Positions 51,755-60,505 of a stretch of DNA of 64,000 bases are shown here, one piece after another. The translations under genes and the position numbers were made by a program. How positions within the stretch are numbered: the first letter of the stretch is position 1; the number at the start of each line of letters is the position of its first letter. The notes under the pieces are model-generated. The model searched no databases. It was not told the DNA's origin and saw only the letters and a program-made list of their open reading frames with translations. This DNA comes from Janibacter anophelis NBRC 107843 (lineage in GTDB: Bacteria; Actinomycetota; Actinomycetes; Actinomycetales; Dermatophilaceae). The stretch is taken from positions 62,001 through 126,000 of the forward strand of contig NZ_BCSQ01000001.1 in assembly GCF_001570945.1 (NCBI RefSeq), written 5' to 3'.

Positions 51755-52330
51755 TCAGGCCGGCGAGCCCGGCCACTCCTCGCGGAGGATCCCGTAGGTG
51801 TAGCCGTCGACCCACCCCCGCTCGGCGTGCCACGAGTCCTTGACGCCGTGCTGCTCGCGCCGCATCCCGATGCGCTCCATCACCCGCCACGACGGGGTGT
51901 TGTCGGCGAAACACCCGGCCGTCACCCGGTGCAGGCCCAACTCGTCGAAGGCGATGGACAGCAGTGCCCGGGCGAGGTGGGTGCCGTACCCGCGACCAGC
52001 GTGCTCGGGATCGATCGTGTACCCGAGGCTCCCCTGCGCCCGTCGCCAGATCGACTCGCCCGCGTGCACCTGGCCCATCGCGTCGGAGATGTTGAGCGAG
52101 CCGGTGCCGACGAGCTGGCCGTCGACATGGGCGGCGACGCCGACGCTGTCGGGGTCGTCCGCGAGCCAGGTGCGGGTGTAGGCGTCCGGGTCGACGGTCG
52201 TGCGCAGGAGCCACCGGGTGACCTCGGGACTGTTGCGCCACGTGAGGGCCTGCTCGATGTCCGCCTCGGTCGGAGGACGAAGGGAGAGAGGTCCCGATTC
52301 GCGCGGCCAGGTCAGGGGGTGCGTGGTCAC
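51755..52330 (-). CDS. GNAT acetyltransferase (RimJ/RimL-like)
   Basis: 191 residues. GPLSLRPPTEADIEQALTWRNSPEVTRWLL opens the domain. The acetyl-CoA loop is HAGRGYGTHLARALLSIAFDELGLHRV, and CFADNTPSWRVMERIGMRRE follows. The GTG at 52330 (VTTHPLTW) is chosen; an upstream in-frame ATG is possible. The substrate may be a ribosomal protein N-terminus, as in RimJ/RimL, or a small molecule. It is convergent with vapC, 41 bp away. Confidence 0.87.
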   Translation of the reverse strand: MTTHPLTWPRESGPLSLRPPTEADIEQALTWRNSPEVTRWLLRTTVDPDAYTRTWLADDPDSVGVAAHVDGQLVGTGSLNISDAMGQVHAGESIWRRAQGSLGYTIDPEHAGRGYGTHLARALLSIAFDELGLHRVTAGCFADNTPSWRVMERIGMRREQHGVKDSWHAERGWVDGYTYGILREEWPGSPA

Positions 52331-52381
52331 CCGGACGACACTATGGAGACGCACCTGTGGTGGGCCAGCGGATTTCGAGGG

Positions 52382-52786
52382 TCAGGCGCCGGCCCAGGAC
52401 CGCTCGACCAGCTCGCGCAGGACGGCCTCGTCGATGTCGGACATCCGCTTGACGTAGAGGCAGCCCTTGCCGGTCGTGTGCTTGCCCAGCCGCTTGAGCA
52501 GGTCCTCGTTGGAGCCGTAGAAGGTCAATCCGTAGAGGGTCAGCGCCGCCTTGCGCGGTGCCAGCCCGACCCGGAACCACTCGCGCTCCTTGCCGTCCGC
52601 GGTCGTGTACGGCTGGGTGCCGAAGCCGATCATCGACGGGCCCCACACCACGGGCTCGGCGCCGGTGACTTCGCGCATGAGCGCCAGGGCAGCCTGCGCG
52701 TCGGCCCGGCGACCCTCGTCCGGCACGGCCGCGAGCAGCTCGTCGGGCGACGCGGTGGTGGGGGCGGTCTTGCGGTCGGAGGCCAT
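52382..52786 (-). CDS. DUF1801 protein
   Basis: 134 residues of the DUF1801 group: RADAQAALALMREVTGAEPVVWGPSMIGFGTQPY, then FRVGLAPRKAALTLYG and GKGCLYVKRMSDIDEAVLRELV. The fold is like YdhG/YjbR-type small proteins; the function is unknown. It is divergent from the orphan toxin-like gene at 52875 by 88 bp. Confidence 0.85.
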   Translation of the reverse strand: MASDRKTAPTTASPDELLAAVPDEGRRADAQAALALMREVTGAEPVVWGPSMIGFGTQPYTTADGKEREWFRVGLAPRKAALTLYGLTFYGSNEDLLKRLGKHTTGKGCLYVKRMSDIDEAVLRELVERSWAGA

Positions 52787-52874
52787 GGGGCGAGCCTATG
52801 ACCATGCCCGACCGTTCACCGGGCGTCCTGAAAGTCTCATCCGTACACTCGAACGCGATACACGGGGGGATTAC

Positions 52875-53303
52875 ATGGTCGGAGTGAGTCATGGGGACGC
52901 GATCCAGGAACGCGAGAACACACTCGGACGTGATGCAGTGAAGGCGGCCAAGGACAGCGGCGCCAAGGGGCCGGTGACCTTCCCCATCAACACCAACTGG
53001 ACCGGGACCAACGCCAACGATTCGGACAACTGGAAGTACGCCACAAATGGTATGTCCCACAATGCCTCTGGCCACGTCACGGTCTACCCGCCCGACTCTC
53101 CCGGAGGGAAATGGCGGTATGAGATGGAGACGGAGGTTGCGTACCGCGACCGTTACAACTGGGACACCGGCAAGCAGATCCAGGTGAACGACGACATGGT
53201 GCAGGACGATGACATGGGGAGCCTGCATCGCGCCGGCCTGGCGAAGGAGTACACCCTGCACGGCGTCTCCTCGAAGCGTCAGAGCTCGGGGGTCGTCGGA
53301 TGA
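52875..53303 (+). CDS. Orphan polymorphic-toxin-like C-terminal domain protein
   Basis: 142 residues, no signal peptide. The second half (VAYRDRYNWDTGKQIQVNDDMVQ then LHRAGLAKEYTLHGVSS) resembles a domain found at the C-termini of large ESX/WXG-associated or Rhs-like polymorphic proteins in actinobacteria. Here it is free-standing. Base composition is noticeably lower in GC than its neighbours, consistent with transfer. GGGGGG precedes the ATG by 5 nt. It overlaps the lipoprotein gene as ATGA. The activity is unknown; the toxin-like reading is an inference. Confidence 0.65.
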   Translation: MVGVSHGDAIQERENTLGRDAVKAAKDSGAKGPVTFPINTNWTGTNANDSDNWKYATNGMSHNASGHVTVYPPDSPGGKWRYEMETEVAYRDRYNWDTGKQIQVNDDMVQDDDMGSLHRAGLAKEYTLHGVSSKRQSSGVVG

Positions 53304-53755
53304 GGCCGGGCGCTGCCGTGGCTGCAGCGCTCACACTCGCCCTCTCCGGGTGCGGGGGGTGGTCCGACCTGGGCGGGGGCGATCCACACACCCCACCCCC
53401 TTCGCCCTCCGCAGTTGACCCCGCCGATGTCGCCCGGAAGACGGGCACGCAACTCCCTACCAGCGCGGCCCATGTAACGGCCCTGCGCATTGACGACAAC
53501 CCCCTGACATACAGGGTGATGTTTGACGCGGACCCAGAGGCCGCGATGTCGTGGTGCCTCTCTCAGGACAACAGCCAGCAGGGTTCGTACGCCGGTCTGA
53601 CCGACGCAAAGAAGACCCTGTGGGGCATCGCCTCTGCCCCCGAGAACTCGCAGACCTGCTCGATGCCATCTCCAGACGGGATCTGGCAGATAGACACTCT
53701 GGTCTCCTCGGACGCGTCCGACCCAATACGTGTCGGCATGGTTCAGGTGCACTGA
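53300..53755 (+). CDS. Lipoprotein partner of the orphan toxin-like gene
   Basis: 151 residues. A lipoprotein signal with lipobox LALSGC (Cys18) is followed by a short Pro-rich linker and a domain of about 110 residues with two cysteines (SWCLSQDN and SQTCSMPSP). No family is recognised. Its ATG overlaps the upstream stop, and its GC content is also low. An overlapping toxin-like gene plus lipoprotein recalls envelope-located immunity proteins, but this is not shown. Confidence 0.65.
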   Translation: MRPGAAVAAALTLALSGCGGWSDLGGGDPHTPPPSPSAVDPADVARKTGTQLPTSAAHVTALRIDDNPLTYRVMFDADPEAAMSWCLSQDNSQQGSYAGLTDAKKTLWGIASAPENSQTCSMPSPDGIWQIDTLVSSDASDPIRVGMVQVH

Positions 53756-53805
53756 GGCGCGACGCGGCAGGCGCGTCAACAGGTGAGGCACACCTCTCAC
53801 CAGGC

Positions 53806-56800
53806 CTAGGCGCTCGCGGCCTCAGCGCGCCCATCCACCTCACGCAGGATCCCCACGATCGAGTCGACCTGCGCCTCCTCGAAGAGATCATCCGGACCGG
53901 TCGGCGCGTAGTCCGTGTACGGCGACTCGAAGAGCCGCCCCGGCTCGACCGCACCATTCGCCGTGAGCTCGTCGACGATGAGCGTCACGAACCGCACCTG
54001 ATGCACGTCGAACCGCGCCGTGTCGAGGTAGTCGCCAAAGGCCTCCAGCGCTGCCTCGCGATCCAGCCCGACCAGTGAGCGGACGAACCGCCCCAAGCCG
54101 TGCGACTCGTCGACCGCACGCTCGATGTCTGCGCGCGCGCCGGCCCCGCTGTCCTCGAGCATCTGCTCAAGCGCGGACAGGTCATCCGGTGTCAGCTGTC
54201 GGTTGCGCCGCAGTCGTTGTAGCGCCACATGGCTCTCGTGCTGACGCAGGTATGCGGCCGCCTTGGCGCGGAAGCGCTCCATGTCCGTACCCGGGGTCGT
54301 CCCGGGCAGCACGACCTCGGTCGACTCGCCGAGCTCGTCTGCGAAGTCGGTGTACACCGGGTTCCTCGTCGTCCGCTCGATGAGGCGCACGAGGTCGCGC
54401 ACCCGCAGCCGCGCCAGCTCGAGCATCGGCAGGGTGACGTCCACCCACCACTCGTCGCTCGCCAGCTCCTCGAGCATCTCCGTCTGAGCCGCGACGGACG
54501 GGATCGCCGTCTTACCGAGCAGCGCGACCGCGACCTCCTGGACCGTCTCGCGCAAACGCTCCGCGAGGACCAGGTCGCCGTCGAGCTGGGCGAGCTGTCG
54601 CCGGAGCATGACGAGGTCGAAGCGCTTGGCGGCCTCGTCGTCGTCGCGCACGGCCGAGGGGAGACCCGCCAGATGCGTCATGAGATCGGCCGCATCCTCG
54701 GTGGACAGCGAGTCCCAGGCAGACCGTTCGCCGTAGCGCTCGACCCACTCACGGTGCGGGCGGACGAGGAAGTTGTCGATGTTCATCCCCGCCACGACCT
54801 GGTGCAGCATGTCCGCAGCCGATGAGCGAAGGGGGGCATCCCCCTTCGTCTTGTCGAGTGCCGTGATCAGCCCGACGCGGCCCTCGAAGAGGCGCTGGGT
54901 CAGGGACTTCTGCACCGACCCCTCGGAGCCCGGCAGGTCCTGGCTGAAGAACTCGAGGTTGCCGCAGAAGTCGAAGACGAGGAAGTCCTGTTTGTCCTGC
55001 CCGGGGCCGAAGAGGTCCGGGCGCAGGCGCGTGCCCCGGCCGATCATCTGCCAGAACTTGCTCTTCGAGCGCACGACCTTGAAGAAGACGAGGTTGACCA
55101 CGTCGGGTACGTCGATGCCCGTGTCGAGCATGTCGACGGAGATCGCGATGTGCGGCGCCTTGTCGGGGTTGGAGAAGTCGTCGATGAGGTTCTGCGCGTA
55201 GGTCGTTCCGTGGGTGATCGTGCGGGCGAAGGCGCCGCCGTACTCGGGCCAGTGGATGTCGAAGCGCTCCTGGATGAAGTCGGCGTGAGCCTGGCTCTTG
55301 GCGAAGATGATCGTCTTGCCGAGTCGGTCCCCACCGGCGACCTTGTAGCCGTCCTCCATGAGGGTGGCGAGCACCTTGTCCACCGTGTCTTCGTTGAAGA
55401 GGAAGCGGTTGAGCTCCTCGGCGCCGACCTCGCTCGGTGCGCCGTCCTCGCCCCAGTCGAGCAGGTCCCACTGGTCCTTCTCGTCCTCGCTGAGCTCGTC
55501 GTAGCGGATGCCCTGGCGCAGGAACTTCGTGCCGACGGAGACCCCCTTCGGCGGGACGAGGTAGCCGTCAGCGACCGCCTCGTCGAGGCTGTAGGCGTCG
55601 GTCGGCACCCCGTCCTCGAGGTGGAAGAGCCGGTAGGTGTTGTGGTCGACCTCGTCCTTGGGCGTGGCGGTGAGCCCGACGAGGAGGCCGTCGAACCAGT
55701 CGAAGATCGCGCCGTACTTCTGGTAGACGGACCGGTGCGCCTCGTCGATGACGACGAGGTCGAAGTAGCCGGGCCCGAACTTCCGCTTCACAACACTCGG
55801 GTCGGCGTCGTCGGAGAGCTCGTTGATGAGGTTCATCATCGTCGGGTAGGTGGAGGCGTAGACGCGGCCGGAGCCGGTGCGGTTGGTGACGAGGTTGACC
55901 GTCGCGACGTCGGGCAGGTGCTCGGTGAAGGCGCGGGCGGCCTGGCCGACGAGCGCGGTGCGGTCGGCGAGGAAGAGCACGCGCTTGACCCAGTTGGCCT
56001 TCATCAGCTGGTCGACGAGACCGATGGTCATGCGGGTCTTGCCCGAGCCGGTCGCCATGACGAGCAGCGCCTCGCGCTGGCGCCGGTCGAAGGCGTCGCC
56101 CACCGCGGCGATGGCCTCCACCTGGTAGGGCCGACCGGCGATGTCGGTGTTGACGCTCTCGCCCCCGAGTGGGCGGCGCGTGGTCCGTCGCTGGATGAGC
56201 AACTCGAGCTCGTCGCGGGTGAGGAAGCCCTGGATTTCACGCGGCGGGTAGTCGCTGGCGTCGTCCCAGAGCCAGTGCTGCAGCCCGTTGGTGTAGAAGA
56301 TCACTGGCCGCCGACCGAACCGCGCCTCGAGCCGGTCGGCGTAGAGCTTGGCCTGCTGCTGCCCCACGCTCGGGGAGGTTGTCGTGCGCTTGGCCTCGAC
56401 GACGGCGAGGGGCAGTCCATCACTCCCCCACAGCACGTAGTCGACGTAGCCCGTGCCCGAGGCACTGGGCATGCCGCTGACCTCGTACTCGCGGTCCTGC
56501 GGATCGGCGAGAGGCCAGCCGGCCTCACCGAGGAGCAGGTCGATGAGGGTGCTGCGCGTCGTCGCCTCGTCGTAGTCGTGAGTATCGACCGTCTGCGACT
56601 TGGCGGCCTGGGCCGCGGCGATCTCGGCCTTGAGCCGCTCGATCTCGGCGTCCTTGGCAGCGGCGAGCTCGTCCTTGGCCGCGAGCGCCGCGGCGTGAGC
56701 CTCGTCGGCCGCCTTGATCTTGGCGGCGAGCTTGATGAGCTCGTCCCGCGACAGCGGGGCCGACTTCTGTGCGAGGTCCGGGTCGAACTGCGTGCCCATC

Positions 56801-57189
56801 GGCACGGCGTCCGGGCTGGTCGAGTAGCGGTAGGCGGCCCAGATGACGACGTGGTGCAGTTCGCGAAGGGAGGCCAGCGCGGCCTGCGTGGGGATGGGCT
56901 GGCTGTCGTGGACGGCCTTGTTGCCGAGGTTGCGGATGAGGTTGAGCTTCTGGGTGAAGGACGGCGAGGTCTTCGCCTTGAAGCCCGGGTCGTTGGTCCG
57001 CGCCGCGAGGTCGTCCTTGTACGGGACGGGCAGAGCCATGACGTCGTAGAGATGGTGGACGAGCGCCTCGGTGGCACGGCGGGCGTAGAAGCACGCGGTG
57101 CGCGGGTCGCTTGAGAGGTAGGACTCTGCGCGCACGCAGTCAGCGTGGATGTCGGGCCACTCGGTCTTGACGAAGGCGAAGTTGCTCAT
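53806..57189 (-). CDS. hsdR: Type I restriction enzyme R subunit with DUF4145 N-terminus
   Basis: 1127 residues. An N-terminal DUF4145-like helical domain (about 1-140) is followed by a coiled coil (about 155-205). A PD-(D/E)XK nuclease domain comes next, with VDYVLWGSDGLPLAVVEAKR supplying the Asp and Glu-x-Lys residues. Two RecA-like motor domains have Walker A MATGSGKTR, DEAH box VVIDEAHRS and LVGLTATP, and a C-terminal HsdM/S-binding helical region ends the protein. It translocates and cleaves unmethylated DNA in complex with HsdM and HsdS. The ATG overlaps the Fic stop as ATGA, so synthesis is coupled to Fic. A CGAAGGG/CCCTTCG inverted pair lies near 54830. Confidence 0.93.
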   Translation of the reverse strand: MSNFAFVKTEWPDIHADCVRAESYLSSDPRTACFYARRATEALVHHLYDVMALPVPYKDDLAARTNDPGFKAKTSPSFTQKLNLIRNLGNKAVHDSQPIPTQAALASLRELHHVVIWAAYRYSTSPDAVPMGTQFDPDLAQKSAPLSRDELIKLAAKIKAADEAHAAALAAKDELAAAKDAEIERLKAEIAAAQAAKSQTVDTHDYDEATTRSTLIDLLLGEAGWPLADPQDREYEVSGMPSASGTGYVDYVLWGSDGLPLAVVEAKRTTTSPSVGQQQAKLYADRLEARFGRRPVIFYTNGLQHWLWDDASDYPPREIQGFLTRDELELLIQRRTTRRPLGGESVNTDIAGRPYQVEAIAAVGDAFDRRQREALLVMATGSGKTRMTIGLVDQLMKANWVKRVLFLADRTALVGQAARAFTEHLPDVATVNLVTNRTGSGRVYASTYPTMMNLINELSDDADPSVVKRKFGPGYFDLVVIDEAHRSVYQKYGAIFDWFDGLLVGLTATPKDEVDHNTYRLFHLEDGVPTDAYSLDEAVADGYLVPPKGVSVGTKFLRQGIRYDELSEDEKDQWDLLDWGEDGAPSEVGAEELNRFLFNEDTVDKVLATLMEDGYKVAGGDRLGKTIIFAKSQAHADFIQERFDIHWPEYGGAFARTITHGTTYAQNLIDDFSNPDKAPHIAISVDMLDTGIDVPDVVNLVFFKVVRSKSKFWQMIGRGTRLRPDLFGPGQDKQDFLVFDFCGNLEFFSQDLPGSEGSVQKSLTQRLFEGRVGLITALDKTKGDAPLRSSAADMLHQVVAGMNIDNFLVRPHREWVERYGERSAWDSLSTEDAADLMTHLAGLPSAVRDDDEAAKRFDLVMLRRQLAQLDGDLVLAERLRETVQEVAVALLGKTAIPSVAAQTEMLEELASDEWWVDVTLPMLELARLRVRDLVRLIERTTRNPVYTDFADELGESTEVVLPGTTPGTDMERFRAKAAAYLRQHESHVALQRLRRNRQLTPDDLSALEQMLEDSGAGARADIERAVDESHGLGRFVRSLVGLDREAALEAFGDYLDTARFDVHQVRFVTLIVDELTANGAVEPGRLFESPYTDYAPTGPDDLFEEAQVDSIVGILREVDGRAEAASA

Positions 57190-58283
57190 CGGCTCCCCCG
57201 ATCGTTGAGCAGCAAGGTCAGGAACTCTCGGTTGATGAAGAGACGGTCGCGTCCGACCTTGTGGTCGTCGAGCAGCCCTGCACCGGCGAGGTCGGAGAGC
57301 CAGCGGGTGGCCGTGGGCCGCGAGACTCCGCATCGGTCGATGACCGTGGCGATCCGGCAGTAGGGCTGCTCGAAGAGGACGGCGAGGAACTCGGCGTCCG
57401 CTCCCCCCTTCGACACTGCTCGCGCACGATGTGCGAAGTCCGCCTGGAGGTCGCGGGTCGCGCTGATCGTGGCGACGGTGTCGGCGGACGTCTGCTCGAC
57501 TCCGGTGAGGATGTAGCAGATCCACTCCTCCCAGGCTGCATCACTGGTGACCGCACGCAGGAGCCGGTAGTAGTCGTCCTTGGTGTCGATGATGTAGCGG
57601 GAGAGATAGAGCAGGGGCAGGTGCAGCAGGCCCGCCTCGACGAGCATGAGCACGTTGAGGATCCGTCCGGTCCGCCCGTTGCCGTCGGCGAAGGGGTGGA
57701 TCGCCTCGAACTGGTAGTGCGCCGCCGCCATCCGCACGAGCGGGTCCATGCCGTCATCGGCGTGGACGAACCGCTCCCACTCGGTGAGCTTGTCCCGGAT
57801 GACGTCGGCGCCCTCCGGGGGGCTGTACACGATCGCGCCCGTCGCAGGGTTGGCGATGCGAGTCCCGGGCAGGGCCCTGATCGCCATCTCCCGTGCGTGG
57901 ATCATGCTGCACACGCTCTCGGCTGCGGCCACGGTCAGGCCTCGCTCGACCACGTGCTCGTGTCCGGCGTAGAGCGCACTCCGATATCTCAGGGTCTCGC
58001 GGACTGCGGGGTCCGAGGACGAGTCGTCATCCTCCATGTGTCTGAAGAGGTCGTCAGACGTGGTGACGACATTTTCTATCTCGGAGCTGGCCTGGGCCTC
58101 GAGCAACGGGATCGTGTTGATGAGGACATCAGGGTTGGGCATCGCCCGGCTGGCCTGGTCGAGCTGGGCAACGGCTGCGCGTGCGCCGATGGCTGCCTTC
58201 AGCACCGCCGTGGTCTCCAGCACCTCGGCAGAGGGCGGCGGGGGGAGCTCGTTGTAGGGCTTCTCTGCCCGCCATCTGCTCAT
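57186..58283 (-). CDS. Fic-domain AMP-transferase with C-terminal winged helix, coupled to hsdR
   Basis: 365 residues. The N-terminal inhibitory motif of class II Fic proteins, S-x-x-x-E-N, is seen in SSEIENVV. The active-site motif HPFADGNGRTGR starts at His196. A C-terminal winged helix-turn-helix (CRIATVIDRCGVSRPTATRWL) suggests DNA binding. Fic enzymes transfer AMP or related groups to target proteins. It starts a two-gene unit with hsdR, with a direct repeat and palindrome upstream (58281-58323) that it may bind. Its target could be the restriction complex, which is an inference. Confidence 0.88.
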   Translation of the reverse strand: MSRWRAEKPYNELPPPPSAEVLETTAVLKAAIGARAAVAQLDQASRAMPNPDVLINTIPLLEAQASSEIENVVTTSDDLFRHMEDDDSSSDPAVRETLRYRSALYAGHEHVVERGLTVAAAESVCSMIHAREMAIRALPGTRIANPATGAIVYSPPEGADVIRDKLTEWERFVHADDGMDPLVRMAAAHYQFEAIHPFADGNGRTGRILNVLMLVEAGLLHLPLLYLSRYIIDTKDDYYRLLRAVTSDAAWEEWICYILTGVEQTSADTVATISATRDLQADFAHRARAVSKGGADAEFLAVLFEQPYCRIATVIDRCGVSRPTATRWLSDLAGAGLLDDHKVGRDRLFINREFLTLLLNDRGSR

Positions 58284-58323
58284 GTCACAAAACCTGCCAT
58301 GTCACGTCGAACCTGTAAAGGTT
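58281..58323. promoter_or_regulatory. Direct repeats and palindrome upstream of fic-hsdR
   Basis: CATGTCAC-aa-AACCTG (58281-58296) recurs as CATGTCAC-gtcg-AACCTG (58298-58315). The second copy runs into the palindrome AACCT-GTAA-AGGTT (58310-58323). AT-rich DNA (to about 58345) follows. This is a likely operator/promoter for fic-hsdR in the 153-bp gap after the mrr-like gene. Confidence 0.55.
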
Positions 58324-58436
58324 TCCCCAAAACATTTACATATCGTCGTAGTCTCTGGCGGCCAACGACCGGCGGCGGTCTCGGCCTCGGCACCCACTGC
58401 AACATCCGTGGTGGGCGAACTGTTGCAGCAGAGCCC

Positions 58437-59345
58437 CTACTCGAAGAAGTCCTCATCCACCTCGACGATCTGCACCGTCTGCCACACCTGCACACCCACG
58501 CCGTACCTGATCATCAACGCCGCCATCCGCTCTCCGTCGACGAGCACGACCCGGGTGGCGACCCCTTCGGCGTAGGCGCGAGCGCCGGCGCTGAAGCGTC
58601 CGGTCGTGATGAAGACGCCCTGGTTGGCCGACTGCCCGTGCAGCGCCCCGACGAAGCCCTGGATCTCGGGCCGTCCGACGGAGCTGTCGAGCGCGTACCG
58701 CTTGGCCTGGACGTAGACCCGGCTCAGGCCGAGCGCGTCCTGGTCGATGATCCCGTCGATGCCGCCGTCGTTGGACAGCTGGGTGCGGGTGGCCCGCCCG
58801 TCGGCGCCGCCGTAGCCCATGGCGACGAGCAGGTCGAGCACGGCCTGCTCGAAGAAGGCGGGGTCGTTGGCGTGCAGTCGCCGCAACAGCTCGGCGGCGA
58901 CGTCGGCGTGGATGCGGGCGATGCCTTCCTCGACCTGCTCGGTCGGGTCGATCTCCGGCGATGACGTGATGACGGCGGACGTCGGCGCGTTATCGGTCGC
59001 CTTGGTCGTCCACCACGAGTCGCCCGGGCGGGCATACTGCCGCAGCTCGACCTCGGTGATGCCCTCCGGGTGGTCCGCGAGCAGGCGGACCCCCACGTCG
59101 GTGATGCGGTACTCGCCCCGCGCTCGACGCTCGAGGGCGCCGACGCGGTAGAGGTAGGAGACCGCCCACCCGATCCGGTTGTCCGCCTTGGGCGAGCCCG
59201 AAGGGAGGACCTGCTCGCGTTGCTCTTCGGTCAGCGACGCCTGCGCGACGTCCGTACGGATGGAGCGAAGGGAGTGGACCTCACCGTCCGCGAGGAGCTG
59301 GAGGACAGGGACCATGAAGCCGTCCCACGACGGGAGGGTGACCAT
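58437..59345 (-). CDS. Mrr-like restriction endonuclease
   Basis: 302 residues. The N-terminal Mrr-type winged-helix domain (about 1-95; SWDGFMVPVLQLLADGEVHSL.. and GWAVSYLYRVGALERRARGEYRITDVG) is followed by a restriction-endonuclease-like domain. Its catalytic pattern, Asp in GGIDGIIDQD and QAK in VYVQAKRY, is intact. The following RPEIQGFVGALHGQSANQGVFITTGRFSAGA is typical of Mrr_cat. Mrr enzymes cut methylated DNA. It sits inside a type I system, after hsdS, with TGATG coupling. Confidence 0.88.
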   Translation of the reverse strand: MVTLPSWDGFMVPVLQLLADGEVHSLRSIRTDVAQASLTEEQREQVLPSGSPKADNRIGWAVSYLYRVGALERRARGEYRITDVGVRLLADHPEGITEVELRQYARPGDSWWTTKATDNAPTSAVITSSPEIDPTEQVEEGIARIHADVAAELLRRLHANDPAFFEQAVLDLLVAMGYGGADGRATRTQLSNDGGIDGIIDQDALGLSRVYVQAKRYALDSSVGRPEIQGFVGALHGQSANQGVFITTGRFSAGARAYAEGVATRVVLVDGERMAALMIRYGVGVQVWQTVQIVEVDEDFFE

Positions 59346-60505
59346 CAGAGCTCGCCGGAGAAGGCGCGGGCTTGGAGGGAGGCAAAAAGTGCCTCGTCGG
59401 CAGCCTGCCCCTCTAACACAACGGTTCGAGCCTCGTCGATCTTGGCGAACTGACCCGCAGTCGCACGCTGCACTGCGAGGGGAGGAATAGCGACATGGAC
59501 CGACGCGAGAGACTTCTGATTTACCTTGTACGTTCCGTTCGTCGTGCGGGCCACCTGCTCGATCTGGCGCCGAACCGAGGGCTGCCTCCATGCCACTTCG
59601 AGGATTGGTGCGAGCACTCGCGCCGAATCGACTCGGCCAGCAATGACCGTATCCGGGAAGACAAGATCGAAGCGATCCTCCGGCACAAACACCCCGACGC
59701 CCACCAGACCGGGATTGCCGTTGCCGCGGCACATCAAGAAATCGATGGCAGCGACGCACTTGTCCTCTGGAGGCTCCGTCGCAAAATCCCCCTCCTTCGC
59801 TGCAGAAGGGTTGAACCTGCCACGAGTAATCGCCGAGAGAGTGAGCACCTTGGCTCGATGGGCACCACCCGATGACGGCGATAAGCCGTTGCGCATGTGG
59901 GGCATCAATTCATTGGCGGCTACTGACTCAGCCCCGTCGTCCTGCAAGGCAGACTGGAACACCGACTGAGTGAGGTCGTCGAGGTGGGCGAGGACCTGGC
60001 GGCGCTTGGCGCGGAGGGCGTCGGCGTGGTCGAGGATCGCCGCGATCCGCCGCTGTTCGTCCAGGGACGGCGTCGGCACCTGCAGTGATCGGAGATACTC
60101 CGGCGGAACGCGCCTCTGCCCACCGCTGCCAGTCATCCGCAGCTCACCAGTAGCTCTAACGCTCGGGAGCCTTAGAAAGTGCATGAGGTAACGCGGGTCG
60201 GCGCACTCCTTGGCCCTCACGACGTGGAATTCAGTTGAGCCCACGCCCACCTCGTGACCCAGGTGCGCCTGACCCACCTTCCCGTTCTCCCAGCACGGAG
60301 TAATCTTCGCGGCGAGAATGTCTTGGTCACGGAATACCGTGTACCCCTTGGATACGGCCCCAAAATGCACGGTTTCACGCGGCCGCGCCACCGCCCCCTG
60401 AGCGCTCAACTCAGCCATTCCCACGAAACTCACAGGTTCGTCGGCAGCAACCGACGCACCCCGCGGATTGATCTCCGCCAGGTCAGCTAGAGACTCCGTC
60501 CTCAC
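59345..60505 (-). CDS. hsdS: Type I restriction specificity subunit
   Basis: 386 residues with two target-recognition domains. The first ends at the conserved helix RSLQVPTPSLDEQRRIAAILDHADALRAKRRQVLAHLDDLTQSVF (about 136-180). The second is followed by VHVAIPPLAVQRATAGQFAKIDEAR. These helices set the spacing of the bipartite DNA target and bind HsdM. The GTG start overlaps the hsdM stop as GTGA. The second recognition domain is lower in GC than its neighbours, as usual for specificity genes that exchange domains. Confidence 0.92.
   Translation of the reverse strand: MRTESLADLAEINPRGASVAADEPVSFVGMAELSAQGAVARPRETVHFGAVSKGYTVFRDQDILAAKITPCWENGKVGQAHLGHEVGVGSTEFHVVRAKECADPRYLMHFLRLPSVRATGELRMTGSGGQRRVPPEYLRSLQVPTPSLDEQRRIAAILDHADALRAKRRQVLAHLDDLTQSVFQSALQDDGAESVAANELMPHMRNGLSPSSGGAHRAKVLTLSAITRGRFNPSAAKEGDFATEPPEDKCVAAIDFLMCRGNGNPGLVGVGVFVPEDRFDLVFPDTVIAGRVDSARVLAPILEVAWRQPSVRRQIEQVARTTNGTYKVNQKSLASVHVAIPPLAVQRATAGQFAKIDEARTVVLEGQAADEALFASLQARAFSGEL

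Noticed and set aside
57190-57525. Upstream extension of hsdR to give 1239 residues
   Set aside because: The extension is antisense-free but lies inside the Fic gene and has no conserved sequence. The ATG at 57189 overlaps the Fic stop.
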